Made by a program: the position numbers and the translations under genes. This document shows positions 26,201 to 36,725 of a DNA stretch of 64,000 nt, in pieces. This DNA comes from Lineus longissimus (lineage: Eukaryota; Nemertea; Pilidiophora; Heteronemertea; Lineidae): positions 9,300,001 through 9,364,000 of the forward strand of contig NC_088312.1 of assembly GCF_910592395.1 (NCBI RefSeq). Reading direction: 5' to 3'. The notes beneath the pieces are model-generated. The model did not search any database. It was not told the origin of the DNA and worked only from the letters and a program-made list of their open reading frames with translations. How positions within the stretch are numbered: position 1 is the stretch's first letter; each line of letters starts with the position of its first letter.

Positions 26201-29200
26201 TTGGACATGTATACGTAGGAAAGAATTTGGATGATTTACATCACAGATCATGACATCCTGCAAATTGTCCAACAGTGAGTCGAAATGCAGAACTTTAATT
26301 TTCGATTTGGCAGCGCTACATTTATATGTGTATTGTAAATTGGCTGGAGTTGTCGACCTCAGCTATTGCAATTTGGCTGACACTGACGACCTGAACTTTG
26401 GAAAATCAAAGATCTCCAAGCCACTTGTAAAATCATCCAGTGCAATCAACCCTTGGCATTAATAGTTACAATGTGACATTGTGAATTAATGGTTGCGGCA
26501 AAATGAAATAGAAGCACCGTTTTTTTAAAGCACATTCATACTGAATGATACAAACAACCATAATAAGAAATTTTTAATCAGAAATCTAGGACATGAAATA
26601 ATAACATTGCAAATCTGACAGCTAACAAAAGATATACCACTGCATAAAAAGATGCATGCAGAAAGATACAGACATTAGTCAACCCCCAATTGTTTCATCC
26701 TTCCAACCAAGTGCAAACACTAACTTTTTACTTTATTTGCCTGTTTCAAAGTACGAGGTGTCATGGTGGACTGTATCATAGATCAATATTATCCCAGAAG
26801 GCTCTGTTACAGTCAAGAATAGGTCCCAGACATTCTGACTTATCGAGCAATGTCAGCGAATGACCATTCTTAAGTGGAGTCACTCACTCTCTTTGTTTGT
26901 GTCTTCAGTTGGCTCAATTAGGCCCTCGAATGATGTGTTGATATGGATTTCCACACCGTACAGAAGGGCGACCTTCAACAGCATGCACTGTAATTGACGT
27001 ATACCTGAAAAATCGAAAATTTCGATTAGCATGGAAGACTCAAGCCCGTCAGGGACCAATCGCAAAACAGGGGTTTCTGGGTGCCATTGAGCCAAGGAAG
27101 TAGGCCTACAAGTTTGCAATTATCTGACGATATCTGTCAGTTACTATCTGTCAATTGCTATCTGTCAACGGAATGTTTCAACGGTCATTGATTGTTTGAG
27201 GTTGCCAAACTTCCCCATTCCAAAACATGCAACGTTTGTTTGTTATCTTGCTATTTGTTTTGTTGAACATAGTAAAGAAGTCAATGTTAGTTTGTAAATT
27301 TGTCTTTCTTCAATAAACCTAAGTCTATAACATCTGTATTGGCTTACCCAACCTTACGATCACAACACTGTCTGAAGAATAACGGCAGGGCCTACTGCCA
27401 AACATATTGGAAATGCCCTATCCTGAGCGGCATCCCCAGATCACACAGGTTATCAGTTCAAGGGCTGATATCAGCACTCTGTGATGATTACCTTTGTGGA
27501 CTCGTTGAATATCAATCAAGTCCAATCGACTCACTTTAAGAAGGACATTTCTATAGAGCTACATAGTCCTGCTTTAGTACTTTCATGCAAAGACATTCTT
27601 TCATTATCGACTCCTGGCACATGCCTCTCAACCACAACATCGATGAAAACGAGAGATAATTGATAACGTACACATACCACACCAGGAGTTAGATTGCGAT
27701 TACCCATCCTTATGTTTATTAAATCCCCTATAACCCATATGTCACATATGAAAACTTCATCAATAGTCTATCATAATTCAACATAAGAACCTATTCAAAC
27801 TGTTTATAATCTCGTTGGAGTAGGGGCACTACACCACAGGTTACAGTGTTAAAAATACTTTAGAATAATCACACTGTAAATGATAACTTCATAGGGGTAG
27901 ACTATCCTATCAGGGGTTGGGGACCAGACGTTTTGTTAAAAAATTCCAATATTGTTTAGCACCCAGTTCTACATGTATTAGTAATATCATATTACTTTTA
28001 CACAAGGATTACGGTAGAGAAATTGTAATCACAAATTGTATCAAATGAAATAATAATACTGCATGCAGTGATATGCATGCAAGTTTTTACAGTCAAATGT
28101 ATGTGTTCAAAAACAAGTCTGAAGTTTTTGTTCCAAGGCAGATTTTACAGAGTAGGCAAAACATACTCAAACTACTAATCAGATATGTATGCTATTAAGA
28201 ATGAACTTCAATCCTAATGCATGCAAGGTGCAATAATACTGAATTTCTAGTGAATGCCTTTCTCAGATTATGAATGATTAAGATGGAGGAAAATAGTCTA
28301 CTGTGGGATCTCCCCCCCCCCCCCCCCCCACCCGCACTGGTTACCTTTGGATGGTAAAAAGAGAGTTACTTACTAATATGATCAATGGCACCAGCACAGA
28401 ACTTTCCGTAGAACTTCTTGCCGCCCAAACTCTTCAGATCATGAATGAGGTAGGGCCAGAGATGGAGCACATTGTTACGCGACAGGCGGTCACGCTTCTC
28501 CAACAAGACACATTTCCCTCCGAGCAGGGCGACCTCTATTGCTGCCCGCAGTCCACATGGTCCACCGCCTATCACCAGTACCTGAAAAGGCAAAACCAGA
28601 CTTTATTTCAGAATGTCTTTTTGGGATTTTTTATGCCTTTCCTAGCATTCTCAGGGTTGGGTAGGTACACACTGCACAATTCATGATAGATTGATATGAA
28701 CAGTACTCAACTGCACCTGAGAATTATTTCGTACAACAGATTGCACAGCCGGCTTCAGTGAAGTATATGACAAGAGCTTTATCGTATCAAAATGTACTGC
28801 AGTTATAAAATGCAACCCAATTCACTGTCTTTGTCACAGTAGCCACCACATCAGGAATGTATCACGTTACATGTAAAACACACTTAATATCAGTAAAGTT
28901 TTACATGCCTCACTTGAAAGACTTGGACCCAGCCCATTGATATCTAAGATGCATATCACCCACCCTTCTCGAGTTCCTTTTTTATAACAGGAATATGACT
29001 GTTTAGTTTAGTTTTAGAATATGACTGTCTTGGTTGACACTCATGTCTGTAATGACAGGCCACACAGTTGATGAGAGCTGAGGCATGTTCTTTCCAGAAG
29101 GCCTTTCTGGGATCCTATTCTTACTGCAAAATACCACTTTTACTTTTATGCCATTGAATCAGTAATTTTTGTAGCTTCTTAGCATAGAAGACACATTTAG

Positions 29201-29949
29201 TCCGTACAGCTTTTTCCAGAGCACTACTCATTGTCTGCTTTAGAATGTCATTCGGTCACTGCCCAGGGGCCTACAATCATAGCACTACTTCAAAAGGAAG
29301 CACACATCAAGTAGGCCAAATAAGTGTAAGGCCATTATGGCGTCTTGGCAGAAGGTTCGACCTCCACTTCGACTTCAGTCAAAACAAAGTTTTTTCTCTC
29401 CTGTGATTCATCGTTTGAAGCTTTGTAACTTTGTAGCTTAGTACTGGTAGTCGTGCTTGATATAAAGCTAGAATTTGCACAGACAGCTATGAATGAACTA
29501 TCGTCCTGATCGTGCACACTCCACGTTGATGCTGTTCCGTACCCATCAAAGCTCACCCATGGAGATTCTATTGAGCTGTAAAGCCACTACATGGGCACTG
29601 CACGCCCATCATTTTCAGCACTGCCAAGATAACTCCATTGGGAGTAGCCCAGCTGCCCCTCAGCTCTAGGACTCAACCCTTGGCTTACCCTTGTCCCTGC
29701 GCATGCTGTCCCCCTCTTATACTCCTTCTGCATCGCTCGTTTGTCCAATTTGCTCCACAACGACTTGGCTTTCCATGATGTCAACTTCGAGCGAATGTTC
29801 CAATAAAAGTTGGTGTAATCTTTCTGGTCGACCCCGACAACATCACAGAGTTGATGGAATGCATTGATGATGCCACGCAAGGTGCTCGCATGGCAGAACT
29901 GGTCGAAGCAATGCGTAGCAGGGTCTTTTTGTCCTTCTTTTATTCCCAT
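5203..29949 (-). CDS. MICAL: MICAL, F-actin methionine monooxygenase, complete
   Basis: MICAL proteins oxidise methionines of F-actin with FAD and NADPH and so disassemble filaments in the cytoplasm, in semaphorin/plexin and Rab pathways. Twenty-seven coding exons with compatible phases: 29689-29949, 28374-28581, 26888-27004, 25495-25596, 24705-24961, 23643-23900, 23095-23300, 22683-22804, 22267-22417, 21900-22090, 21498-21613, 20865-20960, 20170-20350, 19724-19941, 19214-19424, 18809-19006, 18372-18543, 18005-18055, 17074-17216, 16391-16722, 12394-16081, 12106-12155, 11685-11853, 11396-11492, 11000-11073, 5747-5861, 5203-5314. They give about 2,631 residues: FAD monooxygenase (1-510), CH (515-622), LIM (850-906), acidic/Ser-rich linker (to 2426), bMERB (2427-2631). 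The start ATG (29947-29949) has the context GCAACCATGG and an in-frame TGA 24 bases upstream. The order matches vertebrate MICAL2/3 and fly Mical. The family is certain; some small exons may be missed. Confidence 0.95.
6794..6970. mobile_element. MITE-like element, hAT-like ends
   Basis: CAGTGTTTCAGCT at the left is matched by AGCTGAAACACTAC at the right as a terminal inverted repeat. Inside are two diverged copies of TCAAGCAGGGCA followed by CCCTGCC-rich segments. The length (about 177 bp) and ends suit a non-autonomous DNA transposon of the hAT type, but a clean 8-bp target duplication is not evident. Confidence 0.5.
8921..8939. repeat. C19 homopolymer
   Basis: Uninterrupted run of 19 C inside MICAL intron 25. 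It is one of about ten long C or G runs in the window. Confidence 0.95.
10147..10226 (-). CDS. Candidate alternative MICAL exon (acidic tail)
   Basis: An 80-nt segment between MICAL exons 25 and 26 has a good acceptor (TTAACTTGCAG) and donor (CAG/GTACTC) on the minus strand. In the phase set by exon 25 it is fully open and reads [18 protein letters not shown] followed by more Asp/Ser and EVQ. Because 80 is not a multiple of three, joining it to exon 26 would break the frame. It therefore fits an alternative 3' route rather than a cassette. Reading through its donor reaches a stop after about 22 further codons, and a possible downstream partner starts near 7899. Not seen by me in other MICALs, so lineage-specific or spurious. 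Confidence 0.4.
12394..16081 (-). other. MICAL: MICAL giant exon: disordered acidic/Ser-rich linker
   Basis: A single 3,688-nt open exon encodes residues 1198-2426. It starts after the acceptor at 16082-16084 and ends at a GTAAGT donor (12388-12393) in the sequence SLTSASR-like tail. Composition is rich in Glu, Asp, Ser, Lys and Thr, with no folded domain recognised. Visible internal features are a 12-residue tandem repeat (15413-15532), a PSPxVYxVDMK-like motif seen three times (15026-15058, 14693-14725, 14537-14569), [17 protein letters not shown] boxes, many Ser-Pro sites, and a Lys-rich end ([13 protein letters not shown]). Human MICAL3 also has a long linker here. Antisense open frames in this exon are shadows. 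Confidence 0.9.
16391..16722 (-). other. MICAL: MICAL exon 20 with poly-glutamate run
   Basis: This exon opens with [12 protein letters not shown] and then an almost unbroken run of about 20 Glu/Asp codons, mostly GAA and GAG (plus-strand (TTC/CTC)n near 16630-16705). It then gives a Pro/Lys-rich stretch and [17 protein letters not shown]. The run is a likely site of length polymorphism. Both splice sites are canonical. Confidence 0.85.
18809..19424 (-). other. MICAL: MICAL exons 15-16: LIM zinc-binding domain
   Basis: The eight zinc ligands are visible: Cys850, Cys853 (VCYFCQKRV), His871, Cys874 (FFHRGC), Cys877, Cys880 (LRCDYC), Cys903 and His906 (FYCFQH). Spacing is that of a single LIM domain. 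It is split by an intron after the GFKRNEDDE segment. No ligand is missing, so folding should be normal. After the domain comes a basic stretch ([20 protein letters not shown]). Confidence 0.93.
21900..22417 (-). other. MICAL: MICAL exons 9-10: calponin homology domain
   Basis: Residues about 511-624. The exons read [40 protein letters not shown] and [20 protein letters not shown], then [12 protein letters not shown]. This is a single CH domain of the MICAL type, with the conserved Trp-Lys-Ser-Gly and Ile-His-x-Phe-Arg-Pro blocks. In the family it follows the monooxygenase and may help position it on actin. Confidence 0.92.
25597..28373 (-). other. MICAL introns 2-3, apart from exon 3
   Basis: Apart from exon 3 (26888-27004) nothing functional was recognised in these two introns. 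A C18 tract lies just left of exon 2, at 28312-28329, about 45 bases from its donor. Confidence 0.5.
28312..28329. repeat. C18 homopolymer near a MICAL splice donor
   Basis: Run of 18 C, G-rich on the transcribed sense strand of MICAL, starting about 40 bases inside intron 2. G-runs near donors can act as intronic splicing enhancers, but that is only an inference here. Confidence 0.95.
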
Positions 29950-30006
29950 GGTTGCTGTCTTTTTAGAATTTCATGGTCTTGTTCTAAACTACTAAGTTGA
30001 GAGGAC
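29950..30006 (-). other. MICAL: MICAL 5' UTR part of first coding exon
   Basis: A strong acceptor (TTCTGTATTTTTCAG, minus strand) ends at 30007, so the first coding exon is preceded by at least one upstream non-coding exon that I cannot locate. The 57-nt leader contains the in-frame TGA that supports the chosen start. Confidence 0.6.
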
Positions 30007-30510
30007 CTGAAAAATACAGAAGGAAAAGTGACATGAGTGATGGTGATGTTGCAAACAGTGAATGTGCTCATATTTTGTACATTCAGTGCATTGGACAGGT
30101 GTTGTTGCAAGCAACCAAACACATTATCATATCAATTTAATTGAATCAATCTGTGTATAAAATGCACAGTACTTCATTGGATTCTGGTTATTTTAAAAAA
30201 TGTTTCTAATCAGAGCGCTGAACATCATCATTCTTGGTTGAGGCCAACCGATTAGAGATGGCAGTTGGAGAAGCCTGAATGTTGCTGGCAGCATACCATC
30301 ACAATCACACATCACAAGGGGATGATTCATACCCAATAATAACACACTAAAACCAATACACTGTACTGTAGCGGAGACTAGAGAACACCAGTGTGGGAAA
30401 TTCAGAATAAAATGTGTGTGATCTGGATGGAAGAATCCAAACCAAAATCAATTAAGCAGTAAGAATTGTAATTAGATTGTTTGTTGGAGACAGCACTCCT
30501 TATCACAAGA

Positions 30511-30970
30511 GCTCATTTTTATCATCTAGTCAAAGCATTTGTGAAATGCAACCAATGTACTACCAAATGGTGCAATTTTATTCAATTTAGACAATTTGTC
30601 AAGCTCATTTTTATCATCTAGTCAAAGCTTTTGTGAAATGCAACCAATGTACTACCAAATGGTGCAATTTTATTCAATTTAGACAATTTGTCAAGCTCAT
30701 TTTTATCATCTAGTCAAAGCATTTGTGAAATGCAACCAATGTACTACCAAATGGTGCAATTTTATTCAATTTAGACAATTTGTCAAGCTCATTTTTATCA
30801 TCTAGTCAAAGCTTTTGTGAAATGCAACCAATGTACTACCAAATGGTGCAATTTTATTCAATTTAGACAATTTGTCAAGCTCATTTTTATCATCTAGTCA
30901 AAGCTTTTGTGAAATGCAACCAATGTACTACCAAATGGTGCAATTTTATTCAATTTAGACAATTTGTCAA
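30511..30970. repeat. 92-bp tandem repeat, five copies
   Basis: Five nearly identical 92-bp units begin at 30509, 30601, 30693, 30785 and 30877. A diagnostic A/T position (CAAAGCATTTG or CAAAGCTTTTG) gives the order A-B-A-B-B. The copies otherwise match, which points to recent amplification. The array lies just upstream of the MICAL first coding exon, probably in its 5' intron. Confidence 0.95.
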
Positions 30971-32400
30971 GTTCACATATCTATCCAAAACATGCCTCCT
31001 CAGTTGTGTGGGGTCTGGGTATTAAACTAAACAGCTGGAACTTTATGCATCCACACATGCATAATGTTAGTTTACAGTACAATACAACAGATGGAACTAC
31101 TTCAGCAGACATTCCATGTAAAATGTAATGAAAATCTGGACCAAACATACCTGATTCAATTTCACTTCCAGGTATTGGTATGTTGTGTGTAAGTTATAGT
31201 GAATGGCTACCTGCTGTGGACGAGGAAACGAACAAAACTTCCAAATAATTCATTTGTTTTTCGCTGGTTTACATATATAGAGTGAATAGCAAATTTACAT
31301 GTATTCAATCATTTTGTTTTCTGAATGGTTCCTTCCATGATGGTTCGATGCCAATTTAAGGGATGGAAGAGCATTCACCAATATTCGGCAGGGTTTTTTT
31401 TCATTTTTGTACCATCTCTCAATCATCATGTCTGAACTAAAGTGGAACAAAAAAAGTGACTGTACTGGCAGGCCATGTTAAGAAGGGGGAAAGCCACGAC
31501 GCCAATTTGAGATCATCACCCTATTTTAATCACCACAGCTGAAATAGTGAAATGGACTGCAACTGAGCAGGCCTGAATCAAAATCACCAAATGCCTTTAA
31601 TCATAAGTATCACGCAATGTAGATTGTGGTTGTAAGACACGGACAAACCATAACCGTAGGTGCCAACTCAACTGTTTGTAGCTAGTTCATCTTGATGGTC
31701 ATTTTTCAAGTCAAGGACCTACACTACATGACGCCAGACAATCAATGCCTCTGGCATCTTTTTTACCGTGTCCATGAAGTGAAGATATAGCTATAGGCCT
31801 ATGTCAGTATGTGAAGATGGTTTGTTGGTCCGACCCTATGCTATAGGTCAGTGGCAGTGGTACCGGTGTATCTGGCAAGCCGCAAAGGGCCTATAAATGA
31901 CAACCAAGCATGATAACATGATGAGAAAGTGACAATGATGTTGATGAAGTGAACATGATAATGTATGATAGAGAACAGTAAAAATGACACATGTCATGTA
32001 TGTATACTATACATTTAACATTACAGCTGAAACTGGCTGAAGCAAGCCAAAAACAAAATTACAGAACACTTTGTGTGACTGTTTATATCCCTTAGAATCA
32101 AGCAATGGACGGTTTTGATTACACTTACAAACTACAGGAAGTACCACTATAATATAATCCTCATCAACATTCCAGACTATGATGAATAAAACAAGATATC
32201 CGGCTTGCTAATACAGCTTCAGAGGATATGCAACAAATCTGTGTGGGACGAACCACCATTTTGAAATTCGTAATAGCGCCATCTGTCGAAGTGAAGACAC
32301 ACTATACTTGTCCGGGTGGGTGTGGCCGAAAAGTCGAGACGGCTCCTGATTCCTGCCAATTTTGCAGTACCGGTATACTATATCGTAGGGCATGTGAGCG
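30971..32400. other. Intergenic / MICAL 5' region, nothing recognised
   Basis: AT-rich sequence without coding similarity or clear repeat on either strand. An upstream non-coding exon or promoter of MICAL could lie here or further right; I could not identify one. Confidence 0.4.
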
Positions 32401-32410
32401 AGAAGACTCG

Positions 32411-32443
32411 GGTGGTGGTGGTGGTGGTGGTGGTGGTGGTGGG
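32411..32443. repeat. (GGT)n microsatellite
   Basis: About ten GGT units followed by a short G run. Confidence 0.9.
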
Positions 32444-32659
32444 GGGTATATACTAGTTAGGATGCTGCCATGGCAGTTGATCGAAGAAGCAGTTGGCTAG
32501 CACAAAATGTCAATGATGGAGAGTAGTTGGTGGTGGGGAGAGGGGGGGGATATTCTCATTCTTGAAAACGTCACCCGTACACCAGCCCCCCCGGCCACTC
32601 CGCAATTAAGGGGGCCATTGCTTGTACCCCCTATTACGGGAATTGCCATTAAATTTTGA

Positions 32660-32678
32660 CCCCCCCCCCCCCCCCCCC
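32660..32678. repeat. C19 homopolymer
   Basis: Uninterrupted run of 19 C, left of the first minisatellite cluster. Confidence 0.95.
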
Positions 32679-32780
32679 ATAGATCTCTGGGACGATGTCA
32701 CAATCAAACGTGAAAGGAGGACACTTTTGATTGACATTCACTGCTCCCAAGTCGGCATGGCCTATGTCTGTATGAGACAT

Positions 32781-32810
32781 GTCTCAGTTGTCTCAAGAGA
32801 CAACTGAGAC
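32781..32810. repeat. Perfect 14-bp palindrome with AA spacer
   Basis: GTCTCAGTTGTCTC, AA, then the exact reverse complement. It immediately precedes the 68-bp minisatellite block. Confidence 0.85.
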
Positions 32811-32837
32811 CTTCTTAGTGCGTGTGTGTGTCTTCCC

Positions 32838-33250
32838 TCCCATATCTCTCATCATGCTGTCAACAAGGTGATGAAGCTGCCAGGACTGATTCAGCCTGGC
32901 CGGTACTGTCTCATCTCTCTCACCATGTTGACAACTTGGCAGAGCAGCCAACAAGACTGATGCGGCCTGGCTGTGACTGTCTCATCTCTCTCATCAAGTT
33001 GCCAACACGGTGGAGCTGCAAAGACTGATTTGGATTGGCTGTGACCGTCGACGTCTCATCTCTCTCACCATGTTGACAACTTGGTAAAGCAGCCAACAAG
33101 ACTGATGTGGCATGGCTGTGACTGTCTCATCTCTCTCACCATATTGTCAACACGGTGGAGCAGCCAGGACTGATTTGGCCTGGCTGTGACTGCCTCATCT
33201 CTCTCATTATGTTGTCAACACGATGGAGCAGCCAGGACTGATTCGGCCAC
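32838..33250. repeat. 68-bp-type minisatellite, first cluster
   Basis: About six diverged units of a ~68-74-bp repeat containing CTGTCTCATCTCTCTCACCA, GTTGACAACTTGG, and CAGCCAAGACTGATTTGGCC or variants. The same family recurs at 48236-48795 in both orientations. Confidence 0.85.
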
Positions 33251-33727
33251 GAGATTTATGAGCTCCTAATTGATTTAAACTTTTGTTCTTGTCGTAGCAC
33301 GGGTCACAAGTCTAAAAGCTGGGGTCACAAGTCTAAAAGCTGTCGTGACCTGCTACTCCTGTTGTAACATGGGTCAGCTTTGTCCCCAGGATATTCTTCA
33401 TCCCCATGGTTCACCTGGCTAAGTTCCTATTCATCTTTTAGCATCGATCAACATCTCCTATGACCCATCTCGCATGTAAAAAATGCTCCAGCATGATGCC
33501 TGAGCAGAAATCCCCCTACAACCAGCCTAACATCAACTTCGGAGACCAAATTACACCCAAACGTCATGAAATTTTCAGAAAATGTGTTTTTTACGTTGTG
33601 CTTATTTCGTTTATGGCTACTAAATTTTATTTTGACGATTTTATACCTGACTTTAAACCTGGTGGACGCTGGTGGGCGCTAGTGGGACGCTGGTGGACAC
33701 TGTTTAGGATGACCGCCCATCTCTGTG

Positions 33728-34605
33728 ATAAACCATTCAATCCCGCATTCAATGTGAACTCAAGTTGATGTGATCATCATGTGAGATAAGGATTGATACT
33801 GGTGATAAACAATTCAATGCAATGGGAAGAACTCAAGTTAATGTGGTCATCTGAGGGATGTGGATTCTTACTGGTGATGAACCATTCAATGGGAACTAAA
33901 GTTAATGTGGTCGTCTGAGGGATGTGGATTCATACTGATGATGAACCATTCAATAGGAACTCAAATTAATGTGGTCATCTGAGGGATGTGGATTCATACT
34001 GGTGATGAACCATTCAATGGGAACTAAAGTTAATGTGGTCGTCTGAGGGATGTGGATTCATACTGATTATGAACCATTCAATGGGAACTCAAATTAATGT
34101 GGTCATCTGAGGGATGTGGATTCATACTGGTGATGAACCATTCAATAGGAACTAAAGTTAATGTGGTCGTCTGAGGGATGTGGATTCATACTGGTGATAA
34201 GTCATTCAATGGGAACTCAAGTTAATGTGGTTGTCTGAGGGATGTGGATTCATACTGGTGATGAACCATTCAATAGGAACTAAAGTTAATGTGGTCGTCT
34301 GAGGGATGTGGATTCATACTGGTGATAAGTCATTCAATGGGAACTCAAGATAATGTGGTCAACTGAGGGATGTGGATTCATACTGGTGATAAGTCATTCA
34401 ATGGGAACTCAAGTTATGTGGTCATCTGAGGGATGGATCTATGGATTCAAGCTGGAAATAAACCATTCAATGTGATCGCAAATTATTTCAGTGATCAGAG
34501 CAATGATGGATTCGTGCTAGAGTTAAACTATTCAATGTGAACTCTGGTTTATCTCCAATATTAATTCATCCCTGAGATGATCACATTAACTTGAGATTTG
34601 ACTGA
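33728..34605. repeat. 64-bp minisatellite with dimeric higher-order structure
   Basis: About twelve units of a 64-bp repeat (AACCATTCAATGGGAACT... GGGATGTGGATTCATACTGG). In the central part two subtypes alternate: GAACTAAAGTTAATGTGGTCG and GAACTCAAATTAATGTGGTCA forms. The right edge (34560-34600) carries a partial copy in the opposite orientation. Related inverted copies occur at 46975-47240. Confidence 0.9.
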
Positions 34606-34689
34606 AATAAATCACATGTTGTCACTCATTTCTGTCTCGTTTTTAAGAGACCATTGATTTTATCCCTGACCGGATATCATTTTGCATTG

Positions 34690-34706
34690 CCCCCCCCCCC
34701 CCCCCC
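34690..34706. repeat. C17 homopolymer
   Basis: Run of 17 C just right of the 64-bp array. Confidence 0.95.
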
Positions 34707-36140
34707 GAATGTTCATAAATTTCTCATGGTCATACCCCCAATCAAGAAAATCAAGTGAAAAGTCTGTAAACATGTGTTCTATTTTTGTTTGGATTTGCTA
34801 TTCTTAATTGTTCATGAAATCTTTTGATCCAAGATATTAATCCCCAAGAGAATCTTTAATGGAATAAAAGCTGTATCTTTTTGTATTAAACAAACAAATC
34901 AAACCAACCACATCATGACTTACAACACAACAAGGGTGTTCATGGAGCACTGAGTAGTACTGCTAATTTTTCACTGAGTTCTTTTTAAAAAATAAATTTT
35001 TCAATGAAAAGTGTGAATGAATGTCTAGTATCATTCAGGTTTGCACCATTTTTCCTTTTGGTTTTTATTGCAAGAAACCGTTTAAACAAAAAAAAATTAT
35101 ATATGAAAAAATATTCAACAATACAACCAACAACACGACACCTAGCCCTTTACTATTTCCAAATCAGTCCCACGGCCAAATATTTATTCCTTATGGCCAA
35201 TCACATTACCAACTTGGATTAGCCTTTGCCATCTCAAACCTTGTTTGATTGTTAGGAGCGACAAAAGACATAGCCACCCTCAAAAGAATGTGTGGGAGTG
35301 TTACATAAAACCACTACCTGTCACATTTTATGCCTTCCAATGCTTGCTATGCTTCGCCTGTAGTGCAGGCTGAACATTCATTGCAGCAATGTGCACATGG
35401 ATTTGCTCGAATTTTGACTTATTTCAAGACTGAAATAGCAAAATAACTTGTGTTTAGCACAAATCTTCTACAAGGTGGGTATCACCTTCTGTCTAAAGGA
35501 ATCTTGACGTTATTCATGTTTTATTTTTGTAGGCCCAATGGATTTTTGAAGAGGGCAACTTGTCTTTGTATTTTCCCCTTGTATTTTTCAATACAGAGAA
35601 AGAATCTACTTCCAAGAACCATTTTAAGGGTTGCCAAAAGCACAATGGCACTAGGCCTATGACCCATCATACCACTAAAACATGAACGCAGCCCAGCATT
35701 AATTTGCTGTCGGTATCTGGAAGTGGAATTGAACAAACACCCTTTGGTATATACAAAATATGAAATTTAAGTGATTACTGCCATATTTGAATTTTGATCT
35801 TGCCGAAATTTGGCATACACATAGAGGGACTTAGATTAAGAACCATCTCAATCAACAATGACAAAACATACGAACAATTGGTGAAATAATAAAATTTTAA
35901 CCCTGTCGGCCTGTGACCTTGAGAGGTTGGTCATAGTCAACAACCCCGATCATAATAGACTATACCCAAGAAATATGTAAAAATGCTTGAAATGAAAAAT
36001 AAATGAAGTTCACAAAATTTTAGTCAATTTGTGCCCCTTAGGACAGCTATTCTACTATAGGTCACTTGAGTCAAAAATGAAAAAATGCTCTCAACTTAAG
36101 GAATTTGAAACTATGAATTTGTGCCAATTTATCATTACAG
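34707..36140. other. Intergenic, nothing recognised
   Basis: AT-rich sequence with no conserved coding segment or defined repeat seen on either strand. Confidence 0.5.
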
Positions 36141-36205
36141 ATGACGCATACCTTGTCCGCAATTGCAACGAAAGATTCTCGCTGGTATGGTTTTCAAGGT
36201 GAAGG
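36141..36205 (+). repeat. Exon-like segment, duplicate copy A1
   Basis: After CCAATTTATCATTACAG (a good acceptor shape) comes a 65-nt segment ending at AAGG/GTATG. Its flank and first 29 bases are nearly the same as the segment at 36726-36794, including CCTTGTCCGCAATTGCAAC. In the frame that is open in the second copy, this one ends in a stop, so it may be a decayed duplicate exon. Confidence 0.55.
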
Positions 36206-36457
36206 GTATGTAGGTATGTATAATAATTATAGTATTAGATTTTTACTTTCCAATTCATGCTTTTGCGCAAAAGAACTGGAGAGTACAATCGGGTCACTAA
36301 ATCAGGAGGCCATATTTGAAGCGGTGATGCCATCTCATTGGTTGCTAGTTAAGGGTTGATCACGAGTTTTGAGAAATGAACTAGCTCACATTGTTTAAAT
36401 AAGTACAAGGCCACAGCTGTTGTTATGATGGTTCCATTGGATTTTACATACAATCTA

Positions 36458-36620
36458 CTGGCTATTCTTACGACAGTCATATTCACTAAACCTAACCTAG
36501 ACCCTAACCCTTCCTCCTAGCACTAACCCAAACCCTAACCCTTCCCCAACACCAATCTCAACTCCCTAATTCCCAAAATTGCATAAATCCTTCTTATAAC
36601 TAGTCGTAAGAATGGCAAAC
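36458..36620. mobile_element. MITE-like inverted-repeat element
   Basis: GGCTATTCTTACGAC at the left is mirrored by GTCGTAAGAATGGC at the right, enclosing about 160 bp with CCCTAACCC-like runs. The telomere-like pieces are degenerate and are probably part of this element rather than telomeric DNA. Confidence 0.5.
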
Positions 36621-36725
36621 TTGTATGAAATAAAAGGAATCATAATTAGGCAGTAATTTCATGACTGAAAACACTAGAATTGCTGTAATCGTGCATTATG
36701 CATTTGTTCCAATTTATCATTACAG

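Larger units (their letters stand above)
22683..29949 (-). other. MICAL: MICAL exons 1-8: FAD-dependent monooxygenase domain
   Basis: Residues 1-510. The dinucleotide-binding loop [13 protein letters not shown] carries GxGxxG at residues 92-97. Next come [29 protein letters not shown] and [20 protein letters not shown]. The FAD-binding DG motif appears as [10 protein letters not shown] (about residue 220) and the GD motif as [16 protein letters not shown] (residues 394-409), with Gly396-Asp397. [13 protein letters not shown] and [12 protein letters not shown] complete the fold. These are the three flavin motifs expected of p-hydroxybenzoate-hydroxylase-like enzymes, and all look intact, so activity is likely. 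Confidence 0.93.

Noticed and set aside
36478-36545. CCCTAACCC-like stretches suggesting interstitial telomere
   Set aside because: Repeats are degenerate and enclosed by terminal inverted repeats of a MITE-like element, which explains them better.
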